Origin: Orientallactaga sibirica
Taxonomy: Eukaryota; Chordata; Mammalia; Rodentia; Dipodidae
NCBI GenBank assembly: GCA_036365145.1
Contig: JAEOAD010000024.1
Coordinates: forward strand, 14,584,501-14,648,500
Direction of reading: 5' to 3'
DNA: 64,000 nucleotides
Positions 21,461 through 32,430 of the stretch are shown one piece after another. The translations under genes and the position numbers were made by a program. Position 1 is the first letter of the stretch. The number at the start of each line of letters is the position of its first letter. The notes under the pieces were generated by a model. That model had not been told where the DNA came from, searched no databases, and saw nothing but the letters and a program-made list of their open reading frames with translations.

Positions 21461-21699
21461 GAATCTAAACTCTGCTTGTGAAACATTCCTTGGGGCAGTT
21501 CAACACGTTACACACACATGGAGGTTCCATCAGCAATCTGCAGTGTTGAGCCCATGCTTGCTAACCCTTGCTGAACGAGACCCTGCCCTACGCCACACCG
21601 TGCACCTTGGGTTTCCATGCCTAAATAAACACCCGTAAGAGGGAATTGGAAACCCACTGCAGGTCAAAGGTAGCAAACATGTTTTTAAAGTTCTGAGTT
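21461..21699. other. Unique spacer
   Basis: Short, no recognised feature. Confidence 0.35.
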
Positions 21700-21712
21700 A
21701 AAAATTGTCCTG

Positions 21713-21871
21713 TGGAACTAGAGAGATGGCTTAGCAGTTAAGCACTTACTTGTGAAGCCCAAGGACCCTGGTTTGAGGTTCGATTCCCCAGTACCCATGT
21801 AAGCCAGATGCACAAGGTGGCACATGCTTCTGGAATTTGTTTGCAGTGTCTGGAGACCCTGGTGTACCCAT

Positions 21872-21935
<64 letters not shown>

Positions 21936-21982
21936 TCTTTCTCAGTCTGTTGCTCTCAAATAAATAAATAAAAATATATTTT
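21713..21982 (+). mobile_element. Type A SINE with (TG)n in its tail
   Basis: Complete copy; the CT tract passes into (TG)n at about 21892-21928. Target-site duplication TAAAAATTG(T/A)CCTG at about 21699-21712 and 21983-21996. Confidence 0.92.
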
Positions 21983-21995
21983 TAAAAATTGACCT

Positions 21996-22145
21996 GACCT
22001 GGTTATGGTGACACACTCCTGTACATCCTTACACTTTGGAGGTCGAGGCAGGTGGATCAAGAGTTCAAGGTCATTTTAAGCTACATAAATAACAAGTTCA
22101 AAGCCAGCATAGACAACATGAGACCCTGTCTCAAACAACAACCAA
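21996..22145 (+). mobile_element. Old B1-type SINE
   Basis: GGTTATGGTGACACACTCCT, ACTTTGGAGGTCGAGGCAGG, a repeated AAGTTCAA(G/A)G word pair and GAGACCCTGTCTCAAAC. The internal doubling suggests the quasi-dimer B1 layout. Confidence 0.75.
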
Positions 22146-22169
22146 ATAGAGTACATATTCAAAGACGTT

Positions 22170-22502
22170 GTTGCAATCGGCTTCACATTGCTGGGATGAA
22201 CCTCCAGACCAGACAGTTTAGGGAAGGATGAAGGGACTTGTTGAAGCTTGCAGATCCAGGATAAGTTCCATTATAGCAGAAGACACTGGCCACCTTTCAC
22301 AGGTCCATGCAGAGAGAAATCCCACCAGCAGCACCGTAAACAAGCACACTCCAGGAACCCCAGGCAGAGCTCCGGCACTCTGCATATTGTAGGCTGGAAT
22401 TCAGATCTGCTCAGTGACACCACCTCCAGCCAGATAGCTGGAATTCCAAGAAGCTTTAATAAAACTCCTGAATATATTGGGGGACATCTATTCAAATTAC
22501 CA
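22170..22502 (+). mobile_element. URR1-like hAT DNA transposon
   Basis: GATGAACCTCCAGACCAGAC, GCTTGCAGATCCAGGATAAG, CCACCTCCAGCCAGATAG and the ending GAATATATTGGGGGACATC ... TTCAAATTACCAT parallel 14475-14856 over their whole length. Non-autonomous. Confidence 0.6.
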
Positions 22503-22794
22503 TGGAGGTATTGACTGTATTGATTGCTTCAATGCTTCTGGAGTTTATTTTAAAATAATTCCAATCAAAATTTACATCAACCTTGTAAGTCCTATGGATG
22601 CTACCTAGAATTTACAAGGCACAGTGGGCCTAAGACGAGTAAGAGATCAGAAAGAAAATGCTTTGTTTCTCAAGGGACATACACACAGAGTAGATGAAGC
22701 ACCCGCTCACAACATGTGTCCTTAATCAGGACTCCAGTCAAATCCCCAGTCCACTTTGAGACTCCACAAGTGAGATACCGCTTAAAAGAGGGGT

Positions 22795-22912
22795 TGGTCA
22801 AGCAGGGTCTGGTGGCACACCTGTAATTCCAGCACTCTGGAGTCAGAAAAAGAAAGATCATGAGTTTGAAGCCAGCTTAGGCTACATGGTGAGATCCTGT
22901 GGAAGAAAAAGA
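22795..22912 (+). mobile_element. Old B1 SINE
   Basis: CAGGGTCTGGTGGCACACC, TAATTCCAGCACTCTGGAG, AAGATCATGAGTTTGAAGCC and AGGCTACATGGTGAGATCC. Diverged. Confidence 0.8.
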
Positions 22913-23049
22913 AAAGGAGAGAACAAAATATTTAGTCAACTGCTTACAAAAAAATTGCCAAGGAAGGAAACCTGTCTTTATAATTGTCATCTCCAACAGA
23001 AGCCTGAAGGAAAGGGAAAGATACAAAACTATTGACTATTCTCTCTTGG

Positions 23050-23262
23050 TTTTGTTTATACAGTTCTGTACTGGGGCTTGAACGCAGGGGCGAGCACTCT
23101 CCCACTGAGTTATACACTCCCTTGCTTCTTTCTCTATCTCTTTACTTTTTGAGAGCGGGTCTCACTTAGTTGTCTAGGCTGGTCTTGGACTCAGTAGGAC
23201 TTGAAGTCAGGATCCTCCTGCCTCAGGCTTCCAAGTTGTGGGGATTAGAGACCTTTCCTTCA
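23050..23262 (-). mobile_element. B1-dID-like SINE
   Basis: On the plus strand an ID-type complement (TACTGGGGCTTGAACGCAGG, CTCCCACTGAGTTATACAC) is followed by a B1 complement (GGTCTCACTTAGTTGTCTAG, GATCCTCCTGCCTCAGGC). On the minus strand that is B1 then ID, the B1-dID order rather than B4. Confidence 0.7.
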
Positions 23263-23591
23263 GGTGTAGTTTATCTGTGGTTATTTTCTGTTTGGTGAGA
23301 TGAGAGGATAACTAAATCAAAGAAATCGGAATAGTACGGGGAAGAAAAGGAATGCTCGGCATATGTGCACATCCATAGCTGTGAAGCCTGGCTTTTCACA
23401 GAGGAAGCCATTTTTTCTGAGGGTCTTTAAAAATATCCACTCAGCTGATTTTTATGAAGGATGTTCTACACTTGTGATTTAAAGGAGAGGGTAGACAAGA
23501 TAACTTCTTGAGCTATTTCCCACCCTATAGGACAGCTAATGCTTAAGTGGAAATAAGATTTATGGCAAAACACTATAGACGATTTGAACAT

Positions 23592-23599
23592 ATGCAAAT
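23592..23599 (+). promoter_or_regulatory. Octamer motif ATGCAAAT (POU-type)
   Basis: Exact ATGCAAAT, the consensus bound by POU-domain factors such as OCT1/OCT4. Eight bases occur by chance about once per 65 kb per strand; occupancy is unknown. Confidence 0.3.
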
Positions 23600-23883
23600 A
23601 TCCAGCTGGCTCTGGTGATTCTCATTAGTATGTTAAGGGAAAACAAAATACCACTTTAATATTGCAGATTTATTTTCAGAGGACCACTCCTGGAAGATAT
23701 ATTACTGTGGAAGCTTAAAGCACTTGTTTCGCACATGCAATTTAATACATCATCTAGGATAATAAACCCATCTCAACTGATGTGGACATTGGCATTATCA
23801 TTTTAGTGGGTTTGCTGAAAATGCATATCTGACATCAAAAAAGGATTGCTAAAATAATCAGTGGTCAAGTGAACGTGTTTTGG

Positions 23884-23891
23884 ATGCAAAT
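23884..23891 (+). promoter_or_regulatory. Second octamer motif ATGCAAAT
   Basis: Exact repeat of the POU octamer, 292 bp downstream of the first and in the same orientation. Confidence 0.3.
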
Positions 23892-23954
23892 ATCAGAAAA
23901 AAAAATGGATTGTGACATTACTTTTCTGAGGACCTACCTATTCAGACCGAATTA

Positions 23955-24075
23955 CATCATCATTCATTCAACAAGAATTGATTGACATTTACTGTGTACC
24001 AAACACTGCAGGGCCAGACAGCCAATGGTAAAGAAATCTGAATTAAACCCCATTTTGACTTGTAAGTTAATTGGA
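23955..24075 (-). mobile_element. L2/MIR-type ancient fragment
   Basis: CATTCATTCAACAAGAATTG and ACTGTGTACCAAACACTGCA are typical of the 3' ends of ancient mammalian L2/MIR-class elements. Too short to subclass. Confidence 0.6.
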
Positions 24076-24225
24076 AACATTGTATCATATTCTCCTATAG
24101 TTAATGAAGAAAACACAGGACTTGATAAAGAACACTGCTGTGGGGTTAAGAGAGGTAGAATGACCATGAGTGGTCTGGACCATGGAAGTCATAAAGGCTT
24201 CACGCTCATCATTTTGCTAGATTTT

Positions 24226-24388
24226 TTTTTTTTTTTTTTTTTTTGGTTTTGCGAGGTAGGGTCTCACTCTGGTCCAGGCTGACCTGGAATTAACTATGTA
24301 GTCTCAGGGTGGCCTCGAACTCTCGGCGATCCTCCTACCTCTGCCTCCCGAGTGCTGGGATTAAAGGCATGCGCCACCACGCCCGGCT
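24226..24388 (-). mobile_element. B1 SINE
   Basis: Young-looking B1 with a T20 poly(A) complement. Target-site duplication ATTTTGCTAGATTTT at 24211-24225 and 24389-24403, 15 bp and exact. Confidence 0.96.
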
Positions 24389-24539
24389 ATTTTGCTAGAT
24401 TTTGATTGAGCTTAGACAAGGGACACGTGCGGACCAAAGAAGAATTTTTTTTAATGTCTGATTTGGCAGAAGGCTGTCCTAAACATGTCTATGCCCTAAT
24501 TCTTGAAGATTTTGAATACAGCAATTTACATGGTACAAA

Positions 24540-24745
24540 GAACTTCTTCCCAGGTGTGACATTTAAGGGCAAACTCGATGAAATGGAAGGATTTCCTGAA
24601 TCTTCATGGATAGGCCCAATCAAATTTCCTTACAAGCAGAGGATCCAGCTGAGATGAGCTATGGGAATAAATGAGTGTTGTTTTGAACTGAGCTGCTAAA
24701 TTCATGGTAGCATTGTATGACAATAAAAACTAGTACCCAGCCACT
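24540..24745 (+). mobile_element. MLT1-like LTR fragment (tentative)
   Basis: AATCTTCATGGATAGGCCCA, AATAAATGAGTGTTGTTTTG and GAGCTGCTAAATTCATGGTA resemble the 3' third of MLT1-class LTRs. An 83-codon open frame here (24406-24657) is best explained as chance within this repeat. Confidence 0.45.
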
Positions 24746-24939
24746 GAACCAAACATGGCAATCATCACACTCTGGTCATCTCTGTCTTCCATCTTGTAGA
24801 GTCTCCCATCCTCAGCTACAAACAATGAATATTTCTTATTAATTGAACATCAAAAACATGTGCTGTCCCATCTTTAGTTTCTGCAGAATTCAACTTAATT
24901 TCTTAATGAACTCAAAAACTCTTTCTTCACTCTGGCTTT

Positions 24940-25153
24940 AAAAAAAAAAAAAAGATTTTATTTTTATTTATTTATTAGAGACAGGGAAAGAGAGAGAGTG
25001 AGACTGGGCATTCCAGGGCCTTTAGCCACTGCAAATGAACTCCAGACGCATGTGCCCCCTTGTACATCTGGCTTACATGGGACCTGGAGAATCAAACTTG
25101 GGTCCTTAGGCTTCACAGGCAAACGCCTTAATTTAAGCCATTTCTCCAGCCCC
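24940..25153 (-). mobile_element. Type A SINE
   Basis: A-tail complement with TTATTTATTTATT, GA tract, CTCCAGACGCATGTGCC, head CATTTCTCCAGCCCC. Directly abuts the next SINE. Confidence 0.92.
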
Positions 25154-25155
25154 TA

Positions 25156-25386
25156 TTATTTTATTTTCGAGAGAGAGACAGAGAGAGAGAAAGAGAGAGA
25201 ATGGGTGTTCCAGGGCCTTTCAGCCACTGTGAACAAACTCTAGATGCATGCGCCTCCTTGTGCACATGTGTGACATTGCATGCTTGCTTTACTGTGCATC
25301 TGGCTTACATAGGACCTGGAGATTCAAATATGTGTTCTTAGGCTTCACAGGCAAGTGCCTTAACTGCTAAGCCATCTCTCCAGCAC
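25156..25386 (-). mobile_element. Type A SINE, long variant
   Basis: Has the additional GTGCACATGTGTGACATTGC ... ACTGTGCATCTGG segment between the two halves of the body, giving a longer element than the standard copies. Head TAAGCCATCTCTCCAGCAC intact. Confidence 0.9.
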
Positions 25387-25448
25387 TTCTTTTTAATATT
25401 TTTTGTTGTTTTATTTTTAAGAGAGAGAGAGAGAGAGAGAAAGATCTA

Positions 25449-25592
25449 TTTTTTTTGAGGCAGGGTCTCACGTTAGCCCAGGCTGACCTGGCACTCATTC
25501 TGTAGTCCCAGACTGGCCTTGAACTCACAGAGGTCCTCCCACCTCTGCATCCCAAGTGCTGGGATTAAAGGCTTGCACCCTCATGCCAGGCT
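25449..25592 (-). mobile_element. B1 SINE
   Basis: GAGGCAGGGTCTCACGTTAG to TGGGATTAAAGGCTTGCACC and ATGCCAGGCT. A GA tract (25422-25440) to its left is probably its tail or the remnant of another SINE. Confidence 0.92.
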
Positions 25593-25604
25593 AAAAACCA
25601 GTTT

Positions 25605-25925
25605 CAGGAGGCTGCAGCAAAGGCTCAGTGGATAAAGTGCTTCCCATGCATTTATAACAGCTTGAGTTCAGATCCCCCAAGGCCTGTAAAATGCTGGGAG
25701 TTGTTGTATGCACCTGACATCCCAGCACAGGGAAAGCAGAGAAAGGGAACCCTCAGGGCTCAAGCTGTGCAGCTAGTCTAAAAGCTGGAGGAGCTCTAGA
25801 TTTAGCAAGAGACCCCATCTCAAAAATTAAAAGTGGAAGGCAATTGAGGAAGACAGATGCATGTACCCATTCATGTACATGCACTGATAGACACATGTGA
25901 ACACACACACAAGTAGGTATAGATG
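25605..25925 (+). mobile_element. B4 SINE
   Basis: ID-like head (GCAGCAAAGGCTCAGTGGAT, GCTTGAGTTCAGATCCCCC), B1-like CACCTGACATCCCAGCAC, GACCCCATCTCAAAAATTAA, GAGGAAGACAGATGCATG and CA-rich end. Complete B4. Confidence 0.85.
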
Positions 25926-26154
25926 TACATGACACACAAAAACATACACATGCATATAAAAAAACAGTTCAATTATAACATCTCTTCATATAAAACTTTT
26001 CAAGGATTCCAAATATTCAACAGATTCAAGCTGAGCCCTCCCTTAATGCAAAATACCCATGACATGGCTTGTAGTAAGCCCTTCAACATTGGACCCCATC
26101 TCTCTGCCTTAATTCTTGTTTGTTGGAGGTGGTTCTTATTTTTTTAATATTTTC

Positions 26155-27140
26155 ATACAAGTGAAAATATATTTTGATCTTAATTCTGTTCATTACTCTC
26201 TCTTGCCCCTCCCCTTCTACTGGTAATCTTCTTCCCCATTCATCCTTATCTTACTTACGTGCCTTTTTGTTTCCTCATAGAGTTAAATTTGCTGACATGA
26301 CCATGGGTGGAAGGTTATTTACTGTGGAATGGACAAACTACCAGTGGCTATACCACTGATGAACCTGACTCCCTGTCTCCCAGCAACCATTGGCCGCCGT
26401 CAGCTCTTCGTGGAGGTGTTGAGTCTCATACTGATAAGTTCAGTATTGTGGAAGAAACCACAGCTGCTATACGGTCATGAGCTTAACAGTCATCTTGCAT
26501 CTAGAAGATAGCACTTTAAAGTTCTCCTCCTCCTGTTAATGCTCTTTCTGCCTCCTCTTCCACGAAGTTCCCTTGCCTTGGAAGAGTGGTTTAGATGTTG
26601 TGTTTGAAGCTAAGCACACAGCAGTCACTTATCCATGGCAGTTTTGCCACTGGTGTGTCTCTGAATTAATCTTTGTCCATTCTAGTAAGAAATTCTGTGA
26701 TTGAAGCTCTAAGCAGGATGAACCTATGAGAACAGATACAAGTATTTAGAGGGCAATTCTGATATGCTGTCTGCTTGGCATAACCGTACTAGTTGGTTCC
26801 CTCTTCTCCCCATGGCTTATGTTCCTAACCAGAGGCTCGTGGCCAGGTTCATACCAGGCATGAATTCCCTCCTATAGAGCAGACTCCAAAGCCAAGCCGC
26901 AAGTGGTTGGTTACTCCCAGTACATTCATGCCACTGTTGCTTTCGTGGGCATACCTCAGCCTGGCAGGTCAGTTGCAGAGTCAACAGAGTCCACAGCTGG
27001 TGAGAACTGGTGATGGATTTCCTCCCCCAACAGCTTGCACAACTCCTTTTGGTACAATGAAAGCTAGTGGACAAGGAAGAAGCTTCTATATCAGTTCCAG
27101 CTTAGTTCCTCTACTGAATCTATAACTGAACCATGTGGGA
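26155..27140 (-). mobile_element. L1 (Lx-like) 3' UTR
   Basis: On the minus strand this parallels 60240-61510 region by region: the 'GGAGGGAATTCATGCCTGGTA' segment (plus 26854-26874), the GAGACTCAACACCTCC / GGTTGCTGGGAG segment (plus 26380-26430) and the 3' end near 26160. No ORF2 remains. Confidence 0.65.
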
Positions 27141-27321
27141 TATTCAGCAATAGGGACTTACCATCTAGTTTTGGTGGGAAACCAAGAGCAATTTTTCTCC
27201 ATTCTTTATGCTCCTGTGCATGATACCATGGTGAAACATAATTTGTCTTACATCCCACATCTAGATCTTGGCTGACAAGATATCCTGAGTTCCATTCTTC
27301 AGAGACCTTGGTTCTAGTGCT

Positions 27322-27559
27322 TTTTTTAAAAAATATTTTATTTATTATTTGTTTATTTATTTGAGAGAGAGAGAGAGAGATACAGAAATAAAGAGAGAAA
27401 GAGAATGGTAGGGCCTCCAGCCACCACAAACGAACTCCAGATGCACACACCCCCTTGTGCATCTGGCTTACATGGGTCCTGGAGAATCAAGCCTTGAACC
27501 GGGGTCCTTAGGCTCCACAGGCAAGCATTTAACCGCTAAGCCATCATCTCTCCAGCCCC
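27322..27559 (-). mobile_element. Type A SINE
   Basis: TTATTTATTATTTGTTTATT tail complement, GA tract, CACCACAAACGAACTCCAG body, head CCATCATCTCTCCAGCCCC. Flanks share TCTAGTGCT (27313-27321 and 27560-27568). Confidence 0.93.
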
Positions 27560-27590
27560 TCTAGTGCTCTTTATTCTTCAGCAAAGAGGA

Positions 27591-27621
27591 GAAATTATGT
27601 AGGTAAGAAATTATGTAGGTA
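27591..27621 (+). repeat. Short tandem duplication, 16-bp unit
   Basis: GAAATTATGTAGGTA occurs at 27591 and again at 27607. Replication-slippage scale. Confidence 0.9.
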
Positions 27622-27889
27622 GACAAACTTGACAAAAATCTAATCTTGACTTTGAAGCTCAGGCTACAAATGTCTGCTATCCCAAATTTCCTGGGCAAAA
27701 TTTCCCCCTTTTCATGCTTTCTTTTTCTCTCTTCCTTAAATTTTTGGTCTGAAGGATGAAACATATTTTTGCATACATCTGAGGTAGACTGGACAGGGAA
27801 ACAAATTAGTGGCATTTTCAGAGAAGAGAGTGGGCTTTGGAGCCAGGGCAAAATGAGGAAGGTGGTATATTGCTTTAAGGTGCTGTACC

Positions 27890-28008
27890 TGTCATTGACC
27901 AGATGACTTACCCATAGAAGTTAACTTCTTAGAAGTATGGAGGTTGGAAGTCCATAATCAAGGTACTGTTGATCTGGTGTGTGTGGAAGACTCTTTGTGA
28001 CTTCCACA

Positions 28009-28040
<32 letters not shown>

Positions 28041-28185
28041 TCAGGGGGACTAGAATGAGGACATTAAGCTCATTCTGAGAGCTTAGCCCAAGGGTCCCAT
28101 CTCCAAATATCATCACACTAGGGATTCAAGTTTCAATTTGTGAATTTTGAAGGAAAACAAACATTTAGTGTGTAATAGTTGGCTG
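27890..28185 (-). mobile_element. Ancient mammalian interspersed repeat with (TG)n, class unassigned
   Basis: GAGGTTGGAAGTCCATAATC, GGGTCCCATCTCCAAATATC and GGATTCAAGTTTCAATTTG are in the order seen in a common old mammalian repeat. A (TG)n tract sits inside at about 28009-28036. Confidence 0.45.
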
Positions 28186-28870
28186 TGGGTTAAAGGCTAG
28201 CTCTTTCCTTCCATTAGAGTGCTAGCCTGGAATTCCAACAAATCCTAGAATTCCAAATTATAAACCAGACTGGCCAGATAATATGAAGATGTATTTGTCA
28301 GGATAGGAGGATAAGACTTGTTTTAAGTATCAGCCTGCAGTTTGGTGCCTAACTTCTATTTAGTTATAAAATATGCAGTCTCCACTTGTACTTTTGCCCT
28401 GACTTCCACAACATTACATGGTGTGATCTCCCCACAACACACCCTGTCTTTGTGTTGTTCCTTCTGTGTTCTGAGTCCTTCCCACTGTCTGGAAGGGAAG
28501 GCACCATTTGTCACTGGCTTACTGTCCCACGTGGTTCAGGATTCATTTCCCTGGTGGTCTGCTCCAGCAAACCTTCAATGGTGCACCCTCACTGTGCCCA
28601 ACTCAACGTGTGAACATGTGAAATCATTCACTGGGTTTAGTCTGTATTGTAAGATGAGAAAGAGAGACCACTTCCCTTCTGTTGACTCACTACTATGGTG
28701 GCTGGTACATGGTATGGGATTAATTAAAGTTTCTCAGGCTGAAAACAGAAAGAAAATGGTAAATGCCTCATTCCAAATATATCCAACAAGCACTTAAAGA
28801 ATTAAAAGCAAAAGGGGGAAAATTATCTATGTGTATATGAGGAGGATGCAACAAATTCCTTGTTTCAGGT
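28186..28870. other. Unique sequence with a long chance open frame
   Basis: Holds a 151-codon stretch without stops (28342-28797) that begins at TTG, not ATG, and matches no family I recognise. No polypyrimidine-AG / GT pair convincingly frames it as an exon. Confidence 0.35.
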
Positions 28871-28872
28871 CA

Positions 28873-29115
28873 AATATTAATAATAATAGTTGACATTTCT
28901 TGAACATCATTTGCCAGAAATTGCAATAATAATTTTCTGTATATGACATCTAATCTGCCTAATTCTATGAGGTAGGACTTATCATTATGTCCATGTTATA
29001 CATGAGGAATCTGAGATGTACAGAGGTTCACATGATTTACCTAAAAAGTCAAAGCCAGTTGGTGACTGAAATTAGAGAGATTCAAAACCTCCGTGTTATT
29101 TCTCAACAACTCCCA
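28873..29115 (-). mobile_element. MIR SINE (ancient)
   Basis: Reverse MIR: TAATAGTTGACATTTCTTGA, CCTAATTCTATGAGGTAGG, CCATGTTATACATGAGGAAT, CTGAGATGTACAGAGG and AAAGCCAGTTGGTGACTG. One of the best-preserved MIRs here. Confidence 0.85.
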
Positions 29116-29840
29116 CACAGAGCAGAGAGGCGAGTTTGGTCCAGAGTGCATTTTTTTTTTTTTTTTTTTGGAACAGAGAGAGTACACATGGGAATCTCAA
29201 GGGCATGCATGAATGTTAGCTGAAAGTGGATTGCACGTACTGGGGAATGAATGAATACAGAGACATCTGAAGCAAGTCACCAGAAGATGGAAATGTGAGG
29301 ACAGTTTGGATTGTAATAAGAAAATGATGATGCTCTCTGCTGACAGTAAGCAAGGGTGTGTCCCAAAGGAAGCCGGGAGGTCTTCTGTGGGGCCTCACTA
29401 CAGCAGATGATCTAGAAACACAGGATGTGAGAAGGGAATGTATGGGGGTGAGTTGCTCTTCAAATCCAAAATGTAATACCAACACAAGTTTTACATTAAA
29501 ATATTTTACAATATAAATTGTTCTTCACAACAGCTTTTTTTTTTCATTTAAAAAGGGAGTAAGCATATTTTCTAAAATGTTATTTAAAGCCATTTTACAT
29601 GTCAACTAATTGGAGGATATTATTTTTTTAAGTTGAGTTCAGAAAAGCAACAATTTTGCCATTTGGGGAAAATGCATTTATGCCAAATCAAAAGTAATAG
29701 TAGGGAAAAAATTTTAACAAAACAAAAATTCATCTCCAAACCCTTTTGTCTAGAAAATTTCTCTATTTGGTTATCACTGAACTTCATATGTATTTTCTTT
29801 TCTCCATTAACAGCATGGTTGCATTTTTTTGTTGTTGTTT
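29116..29840. other. Unique sequence
   Basis: AT-rich with a T19 run at about 29151-29169. No gene or named repeat recognised. Confidence 0.4.
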
Positions 29841-29842
29841 TG

Positions 29843-29992
29843 TTTTGTTTTTTCAAGGTAGGGTCTCATTCTGGCCCAGGCTGACCTGGGAATTAACTAT
29901 GTAGTCTCAGGGTGGCCTCGAACTCATGGCGATCCTCCTACCTCTGTCTCCCAAGTGCTGGGATTAAAGGCGTGCGCCACCACGCCCAGCTC
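29843..29992 (-). mobile_element. B1 SINE
   Basis: TTTTTTCAAGGTAGGGTCTC tail side, standard unit, CACCACGCCCAGCT end. CATGGTT flanks both sides (29814-29820, 29993-29999). Confidence 0.95.
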
Positions 29993-29999
29993 ATGGTTA

Positions 30000-30785
30000 A
30001 AAATTTTTATTTGAATTTGGTGCGGTCACGTACTCCCACTTTCTCCTGTGGATTCCGTCCCTCAGCACTAGGTCTGAACTGGTGGGCTTACATAGTATTG
30101 AGGCTTGTACAAGGGCCAGAGGAAGGGAGAACATTCACACGTCCGTCCATATTTATAACTTCAGGCCTCTCCTGGTTTCTTCACTCTTCTGCTATGTCTG
30201 TCCTTGGGTTCATAAGACCCATCTGGTATCTTTCTGAGAAAAGGAGTGGGATAGAGAACTTGGGAAGGCTGCTAGTGTCCTGTCTTGTGTAGCACTATTT
30301 ACTCCTGTAATGAAGTCTCTGAATGCTGGAGATTGACTCCATCTCCGCAGTGAGGGACTCAGATTCAGGTATCCCTTGTGCCTTCCTATGGCATCCCGGT
30401 TCTCTGGTGCCCTTTTCCCTTGGCCATGCATTTATGAGAAGCAGCTTTCAGGCTCCCTTCCCAGAAACCAACAGTGTCTGATCTCTGCCTTCTGTCATTG
30501 GAGATTCCCCTTCCTCATCCCAGGTGATGCTTAGCCTGGGCCAGGAAGTCCTGCTCTTATATCATTATGTGATTGTTCCAAATCTGTTGACTCATTCCAA
30601 GATCTAGGCTTATAAAATAACCAAAGCCAGAAGTAGACTGTTTTGACCCAACAATTTCTTCTCTCCCTTAATGCCACATAAAAGGAACTCCCAACCTGTT
30701 AGGGCTAAACCAGCACCCATGAAGTGGAAAGGGCACAAGACAACAAAACTTAATTAAACACTGTGTCATGGCCACAGTTTGGAGA
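30000..30785. other. Unique sequence
   Basis: GC-moderate, SINE-free; possibly old LTR-derived but I cannot assign it. Opposing open stretches (29912-30292, 30210-30431) have no recognised similarity; the first begins inside the B1. Confidence 0.35.
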
Positions 30786-30789
30786 CCAA

Positions 30790-30900
30790 CATCAGAGCTG
30801 AGCATGAGGGCACATACCTGTAACCCCAGGAGGAGCTCGAGTTCAAGGCCAGCCTGGGCTATATAGAAAGACTTTGACTCAGACAGACAGACAGATAGAG
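30790..30900 (+). mobile_element. Old B1 SINE, internally deleted
   Basis: GAGCATGAGGGCACATACCT, AACCCCAGGAGGAGCTCG, TTCAAGGCCAGCCTGGGCTA and a CAGACAGACAG tail. The segment between the head and GAGTTCAAGG is shortened. Confidence 0.8.
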
Positions 30901-31212
30901 AACAGCACCAAATTGTCCATGTAATCATGTATAGATTGCTTCCTCTCAGACACTTGGTTCTTCATTCATGTAATGAAAGGTTAGAGTAAATTTTCCATGT
31001 TCCTTTTTGCCTCCAGTATGCTATTTTATCTGGTTTTGAATTTTTTTTCCCATCTAGTTCTGGTGTCTTTGAAATTCAGTATCATGATTTACACCCTACT
31101 TCTATTCTTCTGCATTACATAAAAATGTGATCTCTTGTAACTAGATTCACAATTATTTAATTGAGGCTAATATTGCTAGAAGGTCACATTTGCCTGATAG
31201 GATTAAAGAGTA
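30901..31212. other. Unique spacer
   Basis: AT-rich, nothing recognised. Confidence 0.35.
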
Positions 31213-31215
31213 TAG

Positions 31216-31468
31216 GGCTGGAGAGATATCTTGGTGGTTAAATACTCTTACTTACGAAGTCTGATGGCTGGGGTTTGATTCCCAAGTTCCCATGTAAAGC
31301 CAGAAGCACAAAGGGGCACATGTGTCTGGAGTTCATCTGCAGTGGCAGAAAGCCCTGGCATACCCATATTCTCCCTCTCTCCCTCCCCCACTCCCCCTCT
31401 CTCCTTTTTCCTCTTTCTTTGTCTCTCTCAAATCAATAGATAAAGAAAAATAAATATATCATAAAAAA
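31216..31468 (+). mobile_element. Type A SINE
   Basis: GGGCTGGAGAGATATCTTGG head, GGTTTGATTCC B-box-like, pyrimidine tract 31368-31430 with CCCCCACTCCCCC, AAATAAATATATC tail. Confidence 0.9.
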
Positions 31469-31770
31469 ACATTAGTTCTCTGAACTTTGACTTCTTTTAC
31501 AGGCTCTCTAAACAGAAAAGTCTAAATACTGGAGGATTCAAGCTGTCTGATATGTTGGAAATTATCAAACTATGGGGGCAATAAAAAGGGTTGCTGAGGG
31601 TCGAGGAGACAAGGTACGAGGAGACAAGAAAATGGGTCAGGGAAGCAAAGAAAGGGATCTGGGTGCAGCGCTTCAATTTGGGATTTACTATAATAGTGGA
31701 CTCATGCGATTATGTGCTTGTGAAAACCCATGGAATGTACAAATGGAAGAGTGAATAAACCAGACAAATT
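31469..31770. other. Unique spacer
   Basis: Includes a short GAGGAGACAAG doublet near 31602-31626. Nothing else. Confidence 0.35.
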
Positions 31771-31784
31771 ATGGGATCCAGTAA

Positions 31785-31920
31785 TAACACCAGACAGGCG
31801 CAGGGAAACGTGTTGATCACACGAGCTACTCAGGAAGGCTGAGACTGGAGGATTGTTTGCACTTAGAAGTTTAAGGACTACATGGGCAGTACAAATCCAG
31901 CTAGAAAAGTAAATAAATAA
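31785..31920 (+). mobile_element. Old B1-like SINE
   Basis: CCAGACAGGCGCAGGGAAAC, AGCTACTCAGGAAGGCTGAG, GGAGGATTGTTTGCAC and GACTACATGGGCAGTAC. Strongly diverged. Confidence 0.65.
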
Positions 31921-32430
31921 TGACATAGCACACCAGATTTAAATGATTATTTTAAAACCTGCTGTTTTTTTTTTTTTTTATCACTACTATACCACAAATG
32001 GGAAAGTTTATTCCCTGTGCTCATTGGAGAAATACATGGGATCACTTAGCTTGCTTGCTCCCGATAATTATTTCACAAGGCTATTTGAGTTGTGAGCATT
32101 TTAAAACAATAGAATAGAAATTGACCTATACACTGTTCGTGCATAAGCCTAGTCTTGGTTTATTATTTTAGTTTTATATATATTTCCATAGATTTCCCCG
32201 TGTTCAATAAACCAGCACTTCAAATCTCAGTGGCCTGGTGATGGAGCTGGGCTTTTCTTTGTGACATAATACCAAGTTCCTGGCTGAAGGTAGAGTATAT
32301 TTTGGATCACAGTTACATAGTGAGAGGCACGTATAAGCAAGCTAATAAAACTGATCATATTCAGATGGGGAATGAAGCACCTTCCCAAGAAATGAGCCAT
32401 GGGGAACCAGACAATGAGGTCAGATTTTCT
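31921..32430. other. Unique sequence
   Basis: Contains a T15 run near 31965-31979. No feature recognised. Confidence 0.4.

Larger units (their letters stand above)
23265..23953. other. SINE-free block with two octamer motifs, candidate conserved element
   Basis: No repeat recognised. Contains ATGCAAAT twice in the same orientation (23592-23599 and 23884-23891) and many AT-rich homeobox-like words. Conservation in other mammals is inferred, not measured. Confidence 0.35.

Noticed and set aside
24406..24657. 83-codon ATG-type frame with fairly normal composition
   Set aside because: It largely overlaps MLT1-like LTR sequence and has no similarity to a protein I know.
28342..28797. 151-codon stop-free stretch in unique DNA
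   Set aside because: It begins at TTG, shows no recognised domain, lacks convincing splice sites or a promoter, and one such stretch in 64 kb read in six frames is not surprising. A conserved-frame test across rodents would settle it.
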